A DNA stretch of 44,847 bases, from positions 1-44,847 of the forward strand of contig DBTX01000056.1 in NCBI GenBank assembly GCA_002307275.1, read 5' to 3'. This DNA comes from Hungateiclostridiaceae bacterium UBA1305. GTDB lineage: Bacteria; Bacillota; Clostridia; Acetivibrionales; DTU013. Below are positions 25,230-33,749 of the stretch, piece by piece. The translations under genes were made by a program, and so were the position numbers. The number at the start of each line of letters is the position of its first letter. Positions within the stretch are counted from its first letter, which is position 1. The notes beneath the pieces are model-generated. The model had not been told where the DNA came from. It did no database searches and saw only the letters and a list, made by a program, of their open reading frames with translations.

Positions 25230-25820
25230 TTGGATGCCTTAATTGAAGAATTCATAAGCAATCTGAATTTGATACATCGGTTATCCGTCAGCGAAAATGC
25301 CGGAAAAACTCAGAAGATGGTCCAATGTATCGATAATCACATCCGGTATAAATATCTAAGGAAGGATGAAATCGTAAAGCTGAGAACGGAAATGCTCCAG
25401 GTGGATAACCTGATAAATATATTCCGAACAAGATTCGGAGAAAACCTGGCATATGAAAAAAAAGTCAGAGAGGATATTCCTGATCCCTATCTTCCGTCAA
25501 ACACGGTCCTGGCTTTGGCGGAAAGTGCATTGATCCATGGATTGGTTCCCAAAGAGGGCGATTGGAGATTAAATATCGAAATCGACGAGCATGAGCATGG
25601 ACTCCTGATCCGGGTGGCGGATAACGGCGTTGGTCTGGCTCCCTCCATAATGGATCCATCCTGCAGCTGTATTGAGAGAAAAAATGAAATTGCAGCAGTC
25701 AATGCAAGATTGAAGGAGTATTTCACCAACCCCGAATCCGGGGATATGGAACCGGTGAGTATTTCCTGCTCGGGTATGTATAACAAAGTAACCATCCTTC
25801 TTCCCCGTTCAGGGCTTTAA
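25230..25820 (+). CDS. Degenerate soluble histidine-kinase core (pseudokinase), YesM-like
   Basis: A 196-residue soluble protein that aligns along its whole length with the dimerisation and ATP-binding core of the sensor kinase encoded next (FISNLNLIHRLS against FLFNTLNAIARFS; NIFRTRFGENL against AIQSARFGERI; ALIHGLVPKEG against AVIHGLEPKES; ADNGVGL against IDNGVGI). It lacks membrane segments, sensor and HAMP. The phosphoacceptor His298 of the kinase corresponds to Glu7, the N-box Asn390 to Ser99, and the G2 lid glycines are gone; the DNGVG of the G1 box is kept. It should therefore not phosphorylate. The TTG at 25230 has GGGGGGAG upstream and is preferred to the ATG at 25212. A weak promoter (GTTAAA, 17 bases, TATAAT at 25189-25194) precedes it. 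Confidence 0.8.
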   Translation: MDALIEEFISNLNLIHRLSVSENAGKTQKMVQCIDNHIRYKYLRKDEIVKLRTEMLQVDNLINIFRTRFGENLAYEKKVREDIPDPYLPSNTVLALAESALIHGLVPKEGDWRLNIEIDEHEHGLLIRVADNGVGLAPSIMDPSCSCIERKNEIAAVNARLKEYFTNPESGDMEPVSISCSGMYNKVTILLPRSGL

Positions 25821-25844
25821 TATGTGTTTCAGAGAGGGGATACC

Positions 25845-27317
25845 ATGCTGAAGATTTCAGAAAAGGTGCAAAGGATTTCCATACGTGGTAAGCTGATCCT
25901 GTTTATGACGACTGTCGTCGTTGTTATAAGTTTGTCCAACCTTTACTTCTACAACATGGCCTATAGCTCTATGGATGATTATAACCGGCTTCTCAGGGAT
26001 TATAGCCAGGTGAACAGTCTTTCCATCATCCTGATCCAGGGAAGGGATGATTTTGCCGAGTACATTACGGGAAGCAACGGTTCGGAAGAAGATAATCTTG
26101 AGCTTTACAAATATCGGATATCCATGGATGCAATCAATGATCTGATCAATAAAATTTCAGCCTCATCCAACTCCCTGGAGACTGTCCTGCAGTCTAATGC
26201 CGTAAGAAATTCCATACAAACCTATTCGGATGAAATCAACAATATTATTGATAGCAAATCAACAAAGGAAGCAAAATATCTACTTTTCTTAAAGGCAAAA
26301 ACCGATTCTGTTTATATAGAAGGCTATATTAAGCAACTGCTCAATACAAAACTGTCCGAAGGAGAATGGTACCACAGCCAACTGATAAGCCGGGTCAGAA
26401 CGATACGGATTATCAATTTTACCAGTGTGTTGATCCTGATGTTAGTCAGCTTGCTATTTATTTTTGCAATATCTAAAAGTATCACGAACCCGATAAAAAA
26501 ACTGACTCAGTTTGCAAGAAACGTATCGAGCGGTAATTTTGTCAATAAGGAATTGGAGATGAAATCGTCGGAGGAGATCAATGTTCTTGCTTCCACATTG
26601 AACCAGATGTCAAAGAACATTTTCAATATGATCAGCATTCAGAACCAGCTTCATGAAGAAGAGATCAAGAGCATCCGGATATCCAATGAATTGAATGAAG
26701 CGCGTTTCCTTGCTCTTCAATCGCAGATAGCACCTCACTTCCTTTTTAATACACTCAATGCCATTGCCCGATTTTCCATGTTTGAGGGTGCAAAAAAAAC
26801 TACGCACCTGATCGAGTCATTATCCAGCATTTTCCGTTATAACCTGAAGGGTACGGAAAAAGTCCTGCTTAGTGAGGAATTGAAAATCATACAGGCTTAT
26901 TTCGCCATCCAAAGTGCCAGGTTTGGCGAACGGATCCGGTTCGATATCCGTTGCAGGCCGGATCTGGGTGATATCCATGTACCGCGGTTCATTTTGCAGC
27001 CGCTGGTGGAAAATGCCGTTATCCATGGACTTGAACCAAAAGAAAGCAATGGGATGGTGCGGGTGAAAATTTTCGAAGAATCCGAAAACCTGATTATTAA
27101 GGTGATAGATAACGGCGTGGGTATTCATGCAGGCAAGCTGGCACAACTTCTCGGGCAATCGGAGGAGTCGGTGCAAAGGAAAGGTGATACTACAGGCATT
27201 GGAATAAACAACGTGCGCGAGCGTGTCCTGCTTTACTCCCGGAAAAAAGACAGCTTCATCATGAGAAGTAAGGTAAATCTTGGTACGGTCATCACATTGA
27301 ATATACCAAAAAGCTAG
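25845..27317 (+). CDS. Sensor histidine kinase of the YesM type (His_kinase/HATPase)
   Basis: A 490-residue membrane kinase: helix 1 (about residues 15-37, GKLILFMTTVVVVISLSNLYFYN), an extracytoplasmic sensor (about 38-185), helix 2 (about 188-207), HAMP (SKSITNPIKKLTQFARNVSSGNF), then the His_kinase domain with His298 in SQIAPHFLFNTLN, and the HATPase with N-box LVENAVIHG (Asn390), G1 IDNGVGI and G2 TTGIGINNVRER. The ATG at 25845 has AGAGGGG upstream and is preferred to the GTG at 25824. It pairs with the AraC-type response regulator 54 bases downstream and follows a degenerate copy of its own core. Confidence 0.94.
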   Translation: MLKISEKVQRISIRGKLILFMTTVVVVISLSNLYFYNMAYSSMDDYNRLLRDYSQVNSLSIILIQGRDDFAEYITGSNGSEEDNLELYKYRISMDAINDLINKISASSNSLETVLQSNAVRNSIQTYSDEINNIIDSKSTKEAKYLLFLKAKTDSVYIEGYIKQLLNTKLSEGEWYHSQLISRVRTIRIINFTSVLILMLVSLLFIFAISKSITNPIKKLTQFARNVSSGNFVNKELEMKSSEEINVLASTLNQMSKNIFNMISIQNQLHEEEIKSIRISNELNEARFLALQSQIAPHFLFNTLNAIARFSMFEGAKKTTHLIESLSSIFRYNLKGTEKVLLSEELKIIQAYFAIQSARFGERIRFDIRCRPDLGDIHVPRFILQPLVENAVIHGLEPKESNGMVRVKIFEESENLIIKVIDNGVGIHAGKLAQLLGQSEESVQRKGDTTGIGINNVRERVLLYSRKKDSFIMRSKVNLGTVITLNIPKS

Positions 27318-27371
27318 ATCTATTTTCGGATAACTATATAAGTAACAGATAAACAAACGGGGGGCATAAAG

Positions 27372-28979
27372 ATGTACAGGCTGTTGATCGCAGATGATGA
27401 GGTCGTGGAGAGGGAAGCGGTAAAATATATCGTAGGGCAGAACCTTTCAGAAAAACTGGAACTATATGAAGTAACAAATGGAAGAGAGCTTCTGGAAAAA
27501 CTTACTGTGTACAAGCCGGATATCGTTTTAACCGACATTAAAATGCCGGGTATCAACGGATTGGAGGCTGCCGCCAAAATTCGGGAAATTCTTCCTGATT
27601 GCAGGGTCATCCTGATGTCCGCCTTTCATTATTTCAATTATGCCAAAGACGGCCTGGCTCTTGGCGTTGACGATTACATCACCAAGCCTGCGCCGGCGGA
27701 AGTCATTGTCAGTACCCTGAATCAGTCCATCCTTCACCTGGACGAAGCCAGAATCAGGAGAAAAAAGGAGGAGGAAATCAACACTAAGCTAAAAAACGTT
27801 ACACAATATCTGGAAGAAGAATTGATTACCTTAATGTCCTCCGGTGAAATTGAAGAAAATGTGATACGGGAGTTTTTTGAAATGTTGAGCATACAAAGCA
27901 CCTCCTTTGTCGGCGCCTCTTTGTTCATCCCGGATCGAAACCTGCCTATGGAAATAGCCGGAGAGGTGCAGAAAAGGATCCTCAAGAAGAGGTTGTCCGA
28001 ACAGTTAAAAAGCAAGCTGCATGCGAGAGGTCTTAATTTTCTGCAGAGTATTGTGGGGCAGTATATCTTCATTCTGCTGCTTGTTTCCAAAGAAATGGAT
28101 GAATACGCTTCACGGGTACGGTGGGCAAAAATCTTCTCGGATATCAAGGACGAAATTTCCAGTGAAATGCTGGTTCAACTGAACATTGGAATTGGGAATC
28201 AATGCAATGCTATAACAGACATCATCGGAACATTCCTTCAGGCAAAAATCGCATTAAAATATGATTCCTCTCCCGGATCCGTTATAAGCTACGGAGACAT
28301 TGTAAGTCCGAAAAAAAGTATGGAATATCCTATTAGCAAAGAAAAGCAGTTACTGGATTACTTTTTATTGGGGGAGGCAGGGAATTCCCTTCAGATTGCA
28401 GATGAATTGATCGACTGGATCACTGTCAATCTGCCAAGCCTGAATATCATGAAACAGAAAATTTATGAGCTTTTGCTTGTACTTATGCGAGAAGCTGTAT
28501 TAAACCTGCACTTGCAGGAATTTGTCATTGATTCCGAGGGAATGCGCAGGGATATTTCTCTCCTGGACTCAGCGAGGGACCTGAGGTCCTATACCAGAAG
28601 CTATATACAAAAGAAGATTCAGGATATCCACAGTATAAAAGCGTCCAGAGCAAGCTCCCTGCTTTCTCTGGTCATGGAATACCTCCAAAGGAATTACGAT
28701 AAGGAACTTTCCCTGGAGTCTGCCGCCGAAGTAGTCAGAGTCAGCCCTTTTTACCTGAGCAAGCTTTTTCGGAAAGAAACTGGAAACACCTTCATCGATT
28801 ATCTTACGGAATTCCGTATAAAAAAGGCCAAGGAATTTCTGTCCATTCCCACCAACAATGTCAAGGATGTTTGCTACATGGTTGGTTACAGGGACCCGAA
28901 CTACTTTGCCAGGGTGTTTAAAAAGATTAGTGGAATGACTCCCACTGAATACAGGGACCGAGTAATTCAGACTAATTGA
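27372..28979 (+). CDS. AraC-type response regulator (YesN type)
   Basis: A 535-residue regulator. The receiver domain (1-120) has the acidic pair DDE near 8-10, the phosphorylated Asp in IVLTDIKMPGING (about residue 55), a Ser in MSAF and the Lys in ITKPAP. A long central region without a clear match (about 125-420) is followed by a C-terminal double helix-turn-helix AraC domain (LSLESAAEVVRVSPFYLSKLFRKETG and the closing VCYMVGYRDPNYFARVFKKISGMTPTEYR). YesM/YesN pairs usually control a neighbouring uptake system; the Big_2/ABC importer directly downstream is the obvious candidate. Confidence 0.95.
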   Translation: MYRLLIADDEVVEREAVKYIVGQNLSEKLELYEVTNGRELLEKLTVYKPDIVLTDIKMPGINGLEAAAKIREILPDCRVILMSAFHYFNYAKDGLALGVDDYITKPAPAEVIVSTLNQSILHLDEARIRRKKEEEINTKLKNVTQYLEEELITLMSSGEIEENVIREFFEMLSIQSTSFVGASLFIPDRNLPMEIAGEVQKRILKKRLSEQLKSKLHARGLNFLQSIVGQYIFILLLVSKEMDEYASRVRWAKIFSDIKDEISSEMLVQLNIGIGNQCNAITDIIGTFLQAKIALKYDSSPGSVISYGDIVSPKKSMEYPISKEKQLLDYFLLGEAGNSLQIADELIDWITVNLPSLNIMKQKIYELLLVLMREAVLNLHLQEFVIDSEGMRRDISLLDSARDLRSYTRSYIQKKIQDIHSIKASRASSLLSLVMEYLQRNYDKELSLESAAEVVRVSPFYLSKLFRKETGNTFIDYLTEFRIKKAKEFLSIPTNNVKDVCYMVGYRDPNYFARVFKKISGMTPTEYRDRVIQTN

Positions 28980-29033
28980 ATAAACAAACTATATATGTTA
29001 AAAAAAAGATAGTTAAAATAATGCTATTATAGC

Positions 29034-29076
29034 AAAAGAGTGCTGGATTTGTATCCGACACTCTTTTTATTTTTTC
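29034..29076 (+). terminator. Intrinsic terminator after the two-component operon
   Basis: AAAAGAGTG (29034-29042) and CACTCTTTT form a stem with an inner GGAT/ATCC pair, followed by TTTTTATTTTTT to 29076. A poly-A GATA motif and a TATTAT box lie just in front, so it could also attenuate a transcript starting there. Confidence 0.82.
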
Positions 29077-29170
29077 CTTTATCAACAGAATGCTATATAA
29101 AGCAATATTGTTTAGGGAAATATTGTTTCCTAAATATTATCATATTTATTAGAGTGACAGTATCTAGGTT

Positions 29171-29243
29171 GCATGGGCGAGCAGTTGACATATTAACTAT
29201 TTTCCTGGAGCAAGATGGTTGACTCGTCAATGAGCAGTCCTGG
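29171..29243. repeat. Dispersed imperfect-palindrome repeat, copy B (apparently doubled)
   Basis: GCATGGGCGAGCAGTTGACA at 29171-29190 matches 36601-36620 in 19 of 20 positions. A second half follows: GGTTGAC at 29217-29223, GTCAA at 29226-29230 and CAGTCCTGG at 29235-29243, like the other end of the same element. It lies in the leader of the Big_2-binding-protein gene. The remaining part of this 296-base gap holds the terminator at 29034-29076. Confidence 0.55.
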
Positions 29244-29275
29244 AACAAATAAATCATTAAAATGGGAGGGTTTTT

Positions 29276-30694
29276 ATGAAGAAGGTAGTTGCATTACTGG
29301 TCTGTGTCATGATGTTAATGACGATCGGTCTACAGGTATCAGCAGTCAAGGCGGTTCCCGTAACGGGCATTTCTCTCGATAAGAGCGTAGTTACACTTGT
29401 CCACGACCAAATCTACGACCTGAAAATTACACTTACTCCGGCAAACACCACACAAAAATTTTTAACTTATTCCACGTCCAATAAAAATGTTGCCACAATT
29501 GGTGCAAACGGCAGAATCCTTGGTATCAATGCCGGAACTACAACAATTACTGTAACTACGTCAGGTAAACAAACTGCAACGTGCAAAGTAACAGTTACGA
29601 AAGCAGCTTCACAACCTGTCAAACTCAGTATCATAGATGTCGCCGGAAATTTGCAGCTGACAAAGCCTGCAATTGAAAATTTCAAAACGGCAAATCCGAC
29701 GCTGGTTAAATCGATTGAGTATATTGTACTGACCGCTCCTGAAATAACTGCAAAAATTCAGGCGCAGCAGGCAGCGAAAAATATCGAAAACGCAATGGTT
29801 CTGACCGGTTTCGACGGACTTTCCGCCGGTATTGATGCAGGCATATGGGAACAACTCTGGCCGGCCTTCAAGGACAGGATGCCCAACCTGGAGAGCCAAT
29901 ACCAGCAGGGAGCTCTGAAAGCTTTCAATCTCGGCAAGGGATATGGTATAACCATCACGTTCTGCCCTGGTGGTCCGATGTTCACCTATAATCCGGATAA
30001 GGTAAAGACCGTTCCAAAGACTCCGGCTGAACTTCTCGCATGGGCAAAAGCGAACCCTGGCAAATTCCTGTATGCCAGACCCGCAAACTCCGGTCCTGGC
30101 AGATCATTCCTGCAGGGATTGCCTTATGTACTCGGTGACAAGAATCCCAAAGATCCGAAAACATGGACTAAGACCTGGGCATACCTCAAGGAACTTGATA
30201 AATATATAGACTATTATCCTACTGGCACAGGCGTCACCTTCACAGAACTTGGACAGGAAACCCGTTACATCATTGCAAGCCATGTCGGCTGGGATGTGAA
30301 CCAGAGAATACTCCAGACGAATATTCCAGCAACATATCAGGGTTTCTTCTTTGACAACACAACATGGATTAACGATGCTCATTTTGTGTGCGTACCAAAA
30401 GGTTTGGACAACGACAGGAAGAATGTTGTATATGCATTGATTACTTACTTGATGAAGCCGAAGTCGCAGGCTATAACTTATGACAACGGATACTTCTATC
30501 CTGGCCCGGCCATCAAGAACATTCCTTTGACACTGGCTCCGGCGGATACCCAGAAGAAGGTTACTGCAGCAATGCGTGCCGAATATGACAAGGCGATCAA
30601 AGATTTCCCGAATGAGACCTCCCTTGATCCGGCTGCAATGGTAGTTGCATTCGATATGTGGGATAAGCTCGTTGGTGCAAAAATCAAGAAATAA
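29276..30694 (+). CDS. Secreted ABC-importer binding protein with an N-terminal Big_2 domain
   Basis: A 472-residue exported protein. A signal peptide (about 1-23, cleavage after a QVSA-like site) has no lipobox. Residues about 27-107 are a bacterial Ig-like group 2 (Big_2) domain: VPVTGISLDKSVVTL, TLTPANTT, SNKNVATIGANGRILGINAG and TTTITVTT. Residues about 115-472 are a periplasmic-binding-protein-like domain of the iron/polyamine/AEP-type cluster, judged mostly from the transporter genes behind it. GGGAGGG precedes the ATG. Gram-positive binding proteins are normally lipid-anchored; here the Big_2 domain may keep the protein in the wall instead. A stable hairpin follows the gene, as is usual for overexpressed binding proteins. 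Confidence 0.83.
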   Translation: MKKVVALLVCVMMLMTIGLQVSAVKAVPVTGISLDKSVVTLVHDQIYDLKITLTPANTTQKFLTYSTSNKNVATIGANGRILGINAGTTTITVTTSGKQTATCKVTVTKAASQPVKLSIIDVAGNLQLTKPAIENFKTANPTLVKSIEYIVLTAPEITAKIQAQQAAKNIENAMVLTGFDGLSAGIDAGIWEQLWPAFKDRMPNLESQYQQGALKAFNLGKGYGITITFCPGGPMFTYNPDKVKTVPKTPAELLAWAKANPGKFLYARPANSGPGRSFLQGLPYVLGDKNPKDPKTWTKTWAYLKELDKYIDYYPTGTGVTFTELGQETRYIIASHVGWDVNQRILQTNIPATYQGFFFDNTTWINDAHFVCVPKGLDNDRKNVVYALITYLMKPKSQAITYDNGYFYPGPAIKNIPLTLAPADTQKKVTAAMRAEYDKAIKDFPNETSLDPAAMVVAFDMWDKLVGAKIKK

Positions 30695-30731
30695 AATAGC
30701 ATTATAGTAGTTTCATTCTCGTTGGGATAAA

Positions 30732-30780
30732 GATAAAGGACAGGCGGAATATACGTAGAAAGACTCCACTGTCCTTTATC
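30732..30780 (+). terminator. Hairpin between binding protein and ATPase genes (attenuator or mRNA stabiliser)
   Basis: GATAAAGGACAG (30732-30743) pairs perfectly with CTGTCCTTTATC (30769-30780) around a 25-base loop. There is no T run, so partial termination or protection of the upstream message is more likely than full termination. Confidence 0.65.
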
Positions 30781-30816
30781 CTAAATAAAAACAATATAAT
30801 GAATTCAGGTGATGAT

Positions 30817-31947
30817 ATGAAAGAATTCAAGACACTTACGATACAAAACCTATATAAGAATTATGGCAGCACCGAAGTATTGAAAGATTTCAACTTGACG
30901 ATTGAAAAAGGTGAATTTGTAACATTTCTGGGACCATCCGGCTGTGGCAAAAGTACCGCATTGAACTGTATCTGCGGACTTGTTCCCATTACAGGCGGAG
31001 AAATATATGTAGACGGTGAATGTATTGATAATTCAGTAGATATATGCACGGCACCTGAAAAAAGAGGGTTCGGCATGGTGTTTCAGAATTATGCCCTGTT
31101 TCCTCATTTGACAATTGCGAAAAATATTTCTTTCGGCCTTGAGCTGAAAAAGATGGATAAAAAGGAAATAAAGCAGCGTGTGGAGAATGTGCTGGAGCTG
31201 GTACATCTGGAAGGCCACGGCGATAAATTCCCGAGCCAGCTTTCCGGCGGGCAGCAGCAAAGGGTGGCGATTGCCAGGTGTATTGTACTGGAACCAAGGC
31301 TGTTGATGCTGGATGAGCCTTTATCCAATCTGGATGCCAAACTTCGTCTGGAAATGAGATACGAACTCAAATCTCTGCATGAACGGCTGCAGATCACGAC
31401 AATCTATGTAACGCATGATCAGCATGAAGCTCTGGCTCTTTCCGACAAGATCGTAGTCATGAAACTAGGTAAGATACAGCAGGTCGGAAATGCACAGGAA
31501 GTCTACACGAAGCCGGTGAACCTTTTTACAGCAGATTTTATGGGATACAAGAACATGTGGGAAGGCCAGATTGCTCGTTTTGTTGAAAACGGAGATGAAG
31601 TGGAGATGATTCTGAATATAAACGGAACTTCCATTGTATCGAAGCTTTTATTCACAAAAAATGAAGTCGTCCAGAAGCTTAAGCTGAAAAATGCATATGA
31701 AACAGGACAAAGCATCCTGACTGCCGTCCGGCCTGAGGATATCATAGCAGGAGAAGGCAGCATAAACTGCTTTGTCTGCAATATCAACCAGACCGAGTAC
31801 CTCGGCAAAGTCAGCAATGTAAGCGCGAGTGTGCCAAATGGGTTTAAAATCGATGCAAGGCCTGAATGTGACACATTCTCAGGTAATACTATAAAACTAT
31901 ATGTACCGCCGGAAAAGATTATGGTATTTGTAAAGGAAGAAGGCTGA
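30817..31947 (+). CDS. ABC importer ATPase (PotA/FbpC-like)
   Basis: A 376-residue ATPase with Walker A GPSGCGKST, signature LSGGQQQRVAIARC, Walker B LLMLDEPLSNLD, switch His in YVTHDQHEA, and a C-terminal regulatory beta-barrel (TOBE-like) from about residue 240. The sequence type is that of iron(III), polyamine and aminoethylphosphonate importers. The first ATG (30799) lacks a ribosome site; the ATG at 30817 has AGGTGA upstream and is chosen. It energises the two permeases that follow. Confidence 0.92.
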   Translation: MKEFKTLTIQNLYKNYGSTEVLKDFNLTIEKGEFVTFLGPSGCGKSTALNCICGLVPITGGEIYVDGECIDNSVDICTAPEKRGFGMVFQNYALFPHLTIAKNISFGLELKKMDKKEIKQRVENVLELVHLEGHGDKFPSQLSGGQQQRVAIARCIVLEPRLLMLDEPLSNLDAKLRLEMRYELKSLHERLQITTIYVTHDQHEALALSDKIVVMKLGKIQQVGNAQEVYTKPVNLFTADFMGYKNMWEGQIARFVENGDEVEMILNINGTSIVSKLLFTKNEVVQKLKLKNAYETGQSILTAVRPEDIIAGEGSINCFVCNINQTEYLGKVSNVSASVPNGFKIDARPECDTFSGNTIKLYVPPEKIMVFVKEEG

Positions 31948-31951
31948 GACA

Positions 31952-32815
31952 ATGAAGAATAAGAAAAGAATTGACAAGTATATCCTTTTTCTTTTACTCC
32001 CATCGCTTGCATTTCTGCTGATATTGTTCATTTACCCTTTTATTTATGGGATCATGCTGAGCCTTACCACAAAAGCGGGTCAGTTCACCTTAAGCAATTA
32101 TAAGACGTTTTTCACCGATATGTGGGAATTGCGGACTATCTGGGTTACCCTGTATATATCGCTGCCGGTTACAGTGCTGTGTGTGGTACTTGCCGTACCT
32201 CTCGCCTATTATATGAGAAAGGGCATGAAAAGTGAAAAATTGATCACCATATTCCTCATAATACCGATTACGTTGGGGACAGTATTAGTTTCGGAAGGCA
32301 TGCTGACTTACCTTGGACCCAAGGGATGGTTCAATCAGTTCCTGATGTTTTTGGGGATCATATCCGAGCCGCTCGTACTGACGCATAATTATATCGGAGT
32401 AATACTCTCCTTATTTATTCAGGGATTCCCTTTTGCATTTCTCATGCTGCTCGGTTATACCTCCGGAATCAATCCTGATCTGGAAAAGGCAGCGCAAATG
32501 CTGGGGGCAAAAAAACGAGAAACCTTCTGGAAGATCATGTTTCCGTTGATGACACCAGGAATTGCAATTGCTTTTTGTCTCAATTTCGTAATGTCGTTCT
32601 CCGTATTTCCTTCAGCTGTGTTACTTGGTCAGCCGTCAGGCCCTACAAGGGTAATTGCATATGCGGCATACCAGTGGGCTTATGAAAAATACGACCGGCA
32701 TATGGGGTCAACCATTTGTATGATCATGGCGGTCATAGAAATCATAATCATTGCACTTGTACTGACATGGAGACAGAGGATGTACAAAGGTGCATCCATT
32801 GTAGGAAAAGGATAA
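31952..32815 (+). CDS. ABC importer permease 1 (PotB/FbpB-like)
   Basis: A 287-residue permease of the BPD_transp_1 type with six helices; the first follows a short basic N-terminus (KKRIDKYILFLLLPSLAFLLILF). The cytoplasmic EAA loop is EKAAQMLGAKKRETFWKIMFPLMTPGI. It starts four bases after the ATPase stop and is one of two non-identical permeases of the importer. Confidence 0.92.
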   Translation: MKNKKRIDKYILFLLLPSLAFLLILFIYPFIYGIMLSLTTKAGQFTLSNYKTFFTDMWELRTIWVTLYISLPVTVLCVVLAVPLAYYMRKGMKSEKLITIFLIIPITLGTVLVSEGMLTYLGPKGWFNQFLMFLGIISEPLVLTHNYIGVILSLFIQGFPFAFLMLLGYTSGINPDLEKAAQMLGAKKRETFWKIMFPLMTPGIAIAFCLNFVMSFSVFPSAVLLGQPSGPTRVIAYAAYQWAYEKYDRHMGSTICMIMAVIEIIIIALVLTWRQRMYKGASIVGKG

Positions 32816-32870
32816 TCGGATAGCAGCATGCCGTATTAAGTTACAATAATTATGAATGAAGGTGAATCTT

Positions 32871-33686
32871 ATGTACTATAAAAAGTTTAAGCTCTCCAAT
32901 GTATTGTTCATAGCTGCGATATTCATTTATGTGATCAATGTCCTCGGAGTACTGCTTACAGTTATAATCAATTCCTTCGGCAGAAACTGGTTCAAGGGTA
33001 TTGTACCCAAGGTTTATACACTGGAATGGTATAAGTATGCGGCAACTGAACATGACATCGGCCATTTGCTGCAGGTTACCTTTTTGGTAGTCGCTGCCGT
33101 TGTTATAATATCGATAGCTGTGGCATTTCCCGCAGCATATGTAATGGCAAGGAATGAATTCAGACTCAAAGGGGTTATTATGACTTTGTTCCTTCTGCCC
33201 ATGCTGATACCGCCAATGACATACGGTGTCCCTCTGGCTACGCTGTTGCTGCAGTCCAGACTTCCGAACCTTTTATGCGTCATTCTTGCGAACCTGGTAC
33301 CCATTATACCGTTTATGATACTGATTATTACACCGTTTATAGAACAGGTCGGGACCAATATTGAATCAGCAGCCAGAATGCTGGGGGCCGGTAAAAAGAC
33401 GATATTCCTGAGGATACTGGTGCCGCTGACTGCGCCGGGCATACTTACAGCAAGCATTCTTTCCATCGTCAAAGCCGTATCTGCTTTCGACCTTACCTAC
33501 CTGATTGCAAACGGAAAATCCATGACCCTTGTCGTCGCACTGTATGCCGATGCATTTGCGGCGGGCTCAAGACCTGGTCAGGCAATTGATGCACTAGCCT
33601 GTATCTATTTTGCGATCACCATGACATTCTTCCTCATTGCAATGAAATTTGTAAATCCAACGCAAATGGTATTTAAAATCAAATAG
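32871..33686 (+). CDS. ABC importer permease 2 (PotC-like)
   Basis: A 271-residue permease with six helices and the EAA loop ESAARMLGAGKKTIFLRILVPLTAPGI. The ATG at 32871 has AAGGTGA upstream, which itself lies inside the five-codon-longer frame starting at 32856, so the shorter form is chosen. Last gene of the importer; a bidirectional terminator follows. Confidence 0.92.
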   Translation: MYYKKFKLSNVLFIAAIFIYVINVLGVLLTVIINSFGRNWFKGIVPKVYTLEWYKYAATEHDIGHLLQVTFLVVAAVVIISIAVAFPAAYVMARNEFRLKGVIMTLFLLPMLIPPMTYGVPLATLLLQSRLPNLLCVILANLVPIIPFMILIITPFIEQVGTNIESAARMLGAGKKTIFLRILVPLTAPGILTASILSIVKAVSAFDLTYLIANGKSMTLVVALYADAFAAGSRPGQAIDALACIYFAITMTFFLIAMKFVNPTQMVFKIK

Positions 33687-33718
33687 ACCCTCCTAGCAAA
33701 GATATGGTTACATACTGC

Positions 33719-33749
33719 ACAAAAATGACGCTTAATGCGTCATTTTGTG
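33719..33749. terminator. Bidirectional terminator overlapping the dctP-like stop codon
   Basis: AAAATGACGC (33722-33731) pairs with GCGTCATTTT (33737-33746) around TTAAT, with A and T runs outside. It ends the importer operon and, from the other side, overlaps the last codons of the TRAP binding protein. Confidence 0.8.
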
